A stretch of 64,000 nt of DNA from Microlunatus soli. Lineage in GTDB: Bacteria; Actinomycetota; Actinomycetes; Propionibacteriales; Propionibacteriaceae. The DNA lies in contig NZ_LT629772.1 in the NCBI RefSeq assembly GCF_900105385.1, positions 2,728,001 to 2,792,000 of the forward strand, given 5' to 3'. Position numbers and translations under genes: made by a program. The notes beneath the pieces were generated by a model. That model was not told where the DNA came from. It saw only the letters and a program-made list of their open reading frames with translations, and searched no databases. Positions 63,398 to 64,000 of this stretch are shown here, piece by piece; the first letter of the stretch is position 1; the number at the start of each line of letters is the position of its first letter.

Positions 63398-64000
63398 GCG
63401 TCCTGCAGACTCTCGTCCGCCCGACCTTTCGGAGCATCGGTCGGATGACGCCCGGCACCCGAGTCGGTTTGATCTTGGTCAGCCTGACCGTGTTGGTGGC
63501 GATCCTGGCACCGGTGCTGGCGCCGTACGATCCGGTGGCGACCGATGCCCAACGCGCGTTGGCCGGCGCGAGTCCGCAGCATTGGCTGGGCACCGACCAG
63601 TACGGCCGCGACATCCTGTCCCGCACGCTGATGGGCGGTCGGTACGCCCTGCTGGTCTCGCTGTTGGCGACCACGGTTGCCGTAGTGATCGGGACCGCGA
63701 TCGGCGCCGTGGCGGCGTACCACGGTCGGTGGGTCGACGGCGGCATCACCCGGGTGTTGGATGCGATCCTGGCGGTGCCGTCGGTGTTGGCGCTGCTGCT
63801 GGTGATCTCCGTCTTCGGCAACGGGCTGTGGGTGATGGTGCTGGCCGTCTCGGTGGTCTATGTCCCTGCGGTGGCACGGGTGGTGCGGGCCGCCGCCCGA
63901 CCGGTGATGACCACCGGCTATGTGACCGCCGCCCGGAGTCGCGGTGAAGGTCCGCTGCCGATCATCGGTCGCGAGATCCTGCCGAACATCCTCGGCACGG
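63394..64000 (+). CDS. Dipeptide/oligopeptide-type ABC transporter permease (DppC type), cut by the window end
   Basis: Starts ATG at 63394 with an ATGA overlap and stays open to the last base, so the first 202 residues are present. VGLILVSLTVLVAILAPVLAPYDP is the first helix, followed by LGTDQYGRDILS, the standard C-subunit block, and a loop TAARSRGEGPLPIIGREILP at the cut. The ATPase genes presumably follow outside the window. Confidence 0.9.
   Translation, partial: MSVLQTLVRPTFRSIGRMTPGTRVGLILVSLTVLVAILAPVLAPYDPVATDAQRALAGASPQHWLGTDQYGRDILSRTLMGGRYALLVSLLATTVAVVIGTAIGAVAAYHGRWVDGGITRVLDAILAVPSVLALLLVISVFGNGLWVMVLAVSVVYVPAVARVVRAAARPVMTTGYVTAARSRGEGPLPIIGREILPNILGT

Overview
High-GC actinobacterial chromosome segment. 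Twin-arginine plus lipobox solute-binding proteins, GTG/TTG starts, MsiK-style sugar importers without their own ATPase and a GH76 enzyme all point to a soil Actinomycetota; a Microlunatus-like member of the Propionibacteriales is my best guess, made from general resemblance only. No rRNA, tRNA or CRISPR array was seen.

Positions 1-12.9 kb: the tail of a secreted glycoside hydrolase, a GntR regulator, a secreted GH76 alpha-mannanase-type enzyme, a toxin/antitoxin-like pair, a divergent GntR + DapA-family lyase / MFS transporter cluster, a membrane fatty-acid desaturase, ArsR and IclR regulators, a phytanoyl-CoA-dioxygenase-family enzyme beside an orphan sugar-binding lipoprotein, and a LacI repressor.

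Positions 12.9-27.6 kb: carbohydrate catabolism. Two overlapping cytosolic heparinase II/III-family genes, a large solute-binding lipoprotein, an SDR, a Gfo/Idh/MocA oxidoreductase, a ROK regulator, a complete sugar importer (binding protein + two permeases), a tautomerase and two TolB-like propeller proteins. The mix fits uptake and breakdown of uronate-containing oligosaccharides, which is inference.

Positions 27.6-40.4 kb: the most unusual metabolic locus. Two divergent paralogous proteins of about 850-900 residues, which I cannot place in a named glycoside hydrolase family, flank a complete oligopeptide-type ABC importer (binding protein, B, C, D, F), with an IclR regulator at the end. 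The D ATPase appears to begin at an ATT codon. A CTCCATTA-type word recurs in front of both transcription units.

Positions 40.4-54.1 kb: a defence island. An inactivated ISL3-type transposase remnant marks the left edge. Then, on the minus strand in operon order, come a 77-residue protein, a C5-cytosine methyltransferase, a 987-residue unknown protein and a 1783-residue helicase with a cysteine-rich DUF1998-like end. This resembles Druantia-type systems but does not match the textbook type II or III gene set exactly. On the plus strand follow a DUF2075-type nuclease-helicase and a MazG-like pyrophosphatase.

Positions 54.1-64 kb: a lipoprotein/secreted protein pair, an ADP-ribosylglycohydrolase, a small unknown plus HExxH-protein pair, an AGE-family sugar epimerase/isomerase, and the start of a dipeptide/oligopeptide-type importer preceded by a perfect 8-bp-arm operator palindrome.
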